DNA of 16,540 nucleotides from Flavobacteriales bacterium UBA5692 (GTDB lineage: Bacteria > Bacteroidota > Bacteroidia > Flavobacteriales_D > Sanyastnellaceae). Position 1 is the first letter of the stretch, and each line of letters starts with the position of its first letter. Under the pieces are notes generated by a model. It was given only the letters and a program-made list of their open reading frames with translations. It did not search any database and was not told the origin of the DNA. Shown in pieces: positions 15,149 to 16,540 of this stretch. The translations under genes and the position numbers were made by a program. The stretch lies in NCBI GenBank assembly GCA_002420235.1, contig DIHQ01000057.1, forward strand, positions 1 to 16,540. The letters run 5' to 3'.

Positions 15149-16540
15149 TAGAGAAGAGTCTGCATGGCATGAGCCGGAATGAAAGTTCGGACCTCTTGTT
15201 CTTCGACAATCAACGTGTAGTTGATTGGTGCGTTGGTCTGGTTCATGACCACTGTTACGATGCTGCCGTTGGGGTTTTGAAAAGAAGTGCTTTCGATTGT
15301 GCTTCGGCTAGCTGAAGTGCTTACTCTCAGTGCGCCAGGGTCAATGAATCGAGAAAAATGCCCAATGTAGTAGTATGTCGGTGTGAAGATCAAGGAATCA
15401 TGTTGAGTGTCGGCATGGATTGGGGCGAAACAGAGGTTTTGAACATGATTTGGCCCACCAGTTTCATCCAGTAAAATATTCCAATCGGTCCACCCGACAG
15501 TACCACTATTGAAGTCGTTTATCATCGAGTTGCCATACCGTTCCGCGTTGGACCAGCGCTCGTAATGAGCGGGATCAAACCCTTCTTGGCAGCCCTCGGT
15601 GAACAACAACTGCTTGTCGGGGTAGGCCTCTTTTACAAGCTTCAGGTTGTCGTATTTCGGCAGCCCCCCAGTCCACGTTTCGTACCAGTGAAAACCAGTG
15701 CCCCACGCGTACTTTGAGGCTTCAGGATCGTCAAAAATGGTGTTAGCTCGATGGGTGATCAGGTCACGATTGTGATCCCATACGACGACCTTTTTATCAC
15801 CTAGCCCTGCGCGGGCCAAGGCAGGTCCAAGGTGATTTTTCAGAAAATCACGTTCTTGTTCGGCTGTGTAAATGCAAGACTCCCAACGCTGTGTAGCCAT
15901 GGGTTCGTTTTGAATTGTAACGCCCCAAACCGGAAGCCCCTCTGCCTCATACGACTGGATGAATTTGATGAAGTAATTCGCCCACGCCTGATAGTACTCA
16001 GGCAATAGTGAACCGCCGCGGAGCATGCTTTTGTTGGTTTTCATGAAAGCTGGAGGGCTCCACGGGCTAGCGTAAAACACCAAGCTCTCTCCAATCATGT
16101 CGGCCGCGATTTTGATCATTGGAATTCGTTTGGCACGGTCGGCCTCAATGTTGAATGTGGTAAGCGCGGAATCACCCTCTTCGATGTAGGTGTGACTTCC
16201 TAGCCCAAAGTCGCAACTGTGAATGCTTGTACGAATGATGTTATAGTTGATACCACCTTCGCCAAAATATGCGTTCATGAATTGGGACTGAACGGGAGGG
16301 CTCAACAGAGAAAACACTTCGGCCGATGCATCCGTAATAGCTCCACCAATACCCATGAAGGACTGGAACTTCTTGTTAGGATTTACAAAAAGGGCAACTT
16401 CCGTCTCCAAAGGTTGTTTGGCAGGCATAAGGACCAGCTCATTTCCTTCGGTCAATCGAAGAGGCTTGTCCTTGACGGTGCTAATCACCTGAACGGTTGT
16501 ACGAGTGGCTTCTGATTTGGGTGCCGATGTTTCGGGCTGA
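15145..16540 (-). CDS. Glycoside hydrolase family 30 enzyme (glucosylceramidase-like), 5' end outside window
   Basis: The frame is open to the window end, giving about 465 visible codons, so the N-terminus is missing; the GTG at 16488 is not convincing as the start because the frame continues upstream. Family GH30 is recognised from FMGIGGAITDAS, YNIIRTSIHSCDF, FYASPWSPPAFMKTN, the acid/base in VTIQNEP, the nucleophile in LFTEGC, and GWTDWNILLDETGGPNH. A beta-sandwich C-terminus follows (VTVVMNQTNAPINYTLIVE). Counted from that GTG the catalytic pair is Glu195 and Glu298. GH30 members cleave beta-glucosides, beta-1,6-glucans or xylans; subfamily 1 or 3 seems likelier than the xylanases, but the substrate is not determined. 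The visible N-terminal region (QPETSAPKSEATRTT) is polar and Pro/Ser/Thr-rich like the linker after a lipobox, so the enzyme may be a lipoprotein. Confidence 0.93.
   Translation of the reverse strand, partial: QPETSAPKSEATRTTVQVISTVKDKPLRLTEGNELVLMPAKQPLETEVALFVNPNKKFQSFMGIGGAITDASAEVFSLLSPPVQSQFMNAYFGEGGINYNIIRTSIHSCDFGLGSHTYIEEGDSALTTFNIEADRAKRIPMIKIAADMIGESLVFYASPWSPPAFMKTNKSMLRGGSLLPEYYQAWANYFIKFIQSYEAEGLPVWGVTIQNEPMATQRWESCIYTAEQERDFLKNHLGPALARAGLGDKKVVVWDHNRDLITHRANTIFDDPEASKYAWGTGFHWYETWTGGLPKYDNLKLVKEAYPDKQLLFTEGCQEGFDPAHYERWSNAERYGNSMINDFNSGTVGWTDWNILLDETGGPNHVQNLCFAPIHADTQHDSLIFTPTYYYIGHFSRFIDPGALRVSTSASRSTIESTSFQNPNGSIVTVVMNQTNAPINYTLIVEEQEVRTFIPAHAMQTLLY

Overview
The window looks like ordinary chromosome of a Bacteroidota bacterium, most likely a marine-type member of the Flavobacteriales. 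The basis is the Bacteroidota-style ybeY-mnmG pair, a probable type IX secretion (T9SS) C-terminal domain, FSQ-type signal peptide ends, A-rich rather than strong Shine-Dalgarno leaders, a REC-LytTR regulator paired with a multi-PAS HisKA_2 kinase, and a peroxiredoxin/thioredoxin/DUF6952-like cluster. The lineage is inferred from gene content only. No tRNA, rRNA, CRISPR array, insertion sequence or phage gene was seen.

Left part (1-5081, all +): the 3' part of ybeY (rRNA maturation endonuclease) overlaps mnmG (tRNA wobble-uridine modification) by one base. Directly after mnmG lies a 16-bp sequence identical to the Bacillus-type parS centromere motif. Next come an ALDH7/antiquitin-type aldehyde dehydrogenase and an overlapping lipoprotein with a TlpA-like thioredoxin domain.

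Middle left (5059-6987, -): a single open frame joins a complete ribose-5-phosphate isomerase B to a signal-peptide-like segment and a complete PA-containing M28 metallopeptidase. Its 3' end overlaps the convergent lipoprotein gene by 23 bp.

Middle (7350-12550, +): after an AT-rich intergenic region carrying repeated CTGAA/TTCAG half-sites comes an apparent three-gene operon. It encodes an exported MORN/YwqK-type repeat protein, a soluble kinase with about six PAS domains and a HisKA_2 transmitter, and a REC-LytTR response regulator. The kinase and regulator form an obvious phosphorelay; the role of the repeat protein is unknown.

Right part (12686-16540): on the minus strand a compact peroxide-defence cluster reads 2-Cys peroxiredoxin, thioredoxin, small DUF6952-like protein. 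On the plus strand is a secreted alpha/beta hydrolase with a probable T9SS sorting domain. Convergent to it, and running off the window end, is a GH30-family glycosidase. The last two suggest an organism that degrades external polymers.

The least ordinary items are the RpiB-M28 fusion, the parS-like site, and the operon of repeat protein, kinase and LytTR regulator with its half-site-rich leader.
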